Source: Pseudomonas silesiensis
GTDB taxonomy: Bacteria > Pseudomonadota > Gammaproteobacteria > Pseudomonadales > Pseudomonadaceae
Direction: 5' to 3'
Assembly (NCBI RefSeq): GCF_001661075.1
Contig: NZ_CP014870.1
Location: 5,027,703-5,091,702 of the forward strand
DNA length: 64,000 nucleotides
Shown: piece after piece, positions 63,771 through 64,000 of the stretch
Layout of the letters: each line of letters starts with the position of its first letter
Numbering within the stretch: the stretch's first letter is position 1
Notes under the pieces: generated by a model
Seen by the model: the letters and a program-made list of their open reading frames with translations, nothing else
Databases searched by the model: none
Told to the model about the DNA's origin: nothing
Made by a program: the position numbers and the translations under genes

Positions 63771-63883
63771 CTTCGTCGGAACGCCGCCCGGAGCAAGCCC
63801 GCTCCCACAATTAATCGCATTTCTCCAGGAGGAACTCTATCAATTGTGGGAGCGGGCTTGCTCCGGGCGGCGTTCCGACGAAG
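63771..63883. repeat. REP pair with perfect 42-bp arms
   Basis: The arms at 63771-63812 and 63842-63883 are exact complements around a 29-base loop, including CGTCGGAACGCCGCCCGG and the AATTGTGGGAG end. It is the longest perfect hairpin in the window and sits between the convergent HDOD and kinase genes. Confidence 0.92.
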
Positions 63884-63901
63884 AGGCCGGCACAAACACC
63901 C

Positions 63902-64000
63902 TCAATCTCCGGCAATAAAACTCACCCGCACCTTCAACCCCGCCTGCTCGCCATCATGCAAGCTGATCTGCGCCAGATGTGCGCGGCAGATTTCGCCGAC
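63902..64000 (-). CDS. Probable sensor histidine kinase, C-terminal end (partial)
   Basis: The last 33 codons of a gene running off the window: EICRAHLAQISLHDGEQAGL then KVRVSFIAGD. This resembles the end of a HATPase_c domain of two-component kinases. Identity is provisional because the catalytic H, N and G boxes lie outside. Confidence 0.55.
   Translation of the reverse strand, partial: VGEICRAHLAQISLHDGEQAGLKVRVSFIAGD

Overview
The window reads as a chromosomal segment of a Pseudomonas of the fluorescens group. The basis is the algU-mucA-mucB-mucD operon beside nadB, the dapA-bamC-MBL-purC-tRNA-Ser block, GC-rich codon use throughout, and many copies of the GTAGGAGCGAGCTTGCTC-type REP palindrome typical of that group. 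Nothing was searched against databases; gene identities come from recognising protein motifs and gene order.

Layout. 0-1.2 kb: an IS110-family element inserted just past the end of a pdxA-like gene. 1.2-7.6 kb: a catabolic island with a frameshifted PdxA-like dehydrogenase and an amidohydrolase on one strand, diverging from a tripartite tricarboxylate transporter (tctCBA) and a LysR regulator; two matching LysR-type dyads lie between them. 7.8-30.9 kb: mostly housekeeping and conserved Pseudomonas genes (lpxO, cysK, DUF748, a DUF4160/DUF2442 pair, MoxR-VWA pair, pxpBC, oligopeptidase, methyltransferases, rnd, a PuuA-like ligase), separated by REP hairpins. 31.2-36.6 kb: a REP cluster, an MFS carrier, two LysR regulators, a 5-carboxymethyl-2-hydroxymuconate isomerase gene with a broken 3' copy, and a methyltransferase between the two copies.

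36.7-47.1 kb is the most distinctive part. A class II LitR-like MerR regulator (no cobalamin-binding motif) faces a short LOV photoreceptor gene, followed by a six-gene operon (NTF2-like, SDR, FAD oxidoreductase, DUF1365, cyclopropane-fatty-acid-synthase-like methyltransferase, DUF2878) and a convergent two-gene unit (chalcone-isomerase-like, DUF3833 lipoprotein). The promoter regions of both units carry TRTAYA hexamers, paired at exactly 18 bp. I infer a light-controlled lipid or isoprenoid modification system under one regulator. It is followed by a GNAT toxin-antitoxin-like pair with an unfamiliar partner, a strongly structured RNA leader ahead of a small DUF3077/DUF6124-type protein, and tRNA-Ser. 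A decayed copy of the tRNA-proximal terminator lies at the other side of this region, so it may be an old island.

47.2-64 kb: core genes for purine and lysine biosynthesis, outer-membrane assembly, envelope stress (algU-mucABD, with no mucC), NAD synthesis, SdhE/YgfX/YgfZ, an HDOD protein, and the 3' end of a probable sensor kinase at the edge. One REP element has apparently replaced the native end of the perM-like gene.
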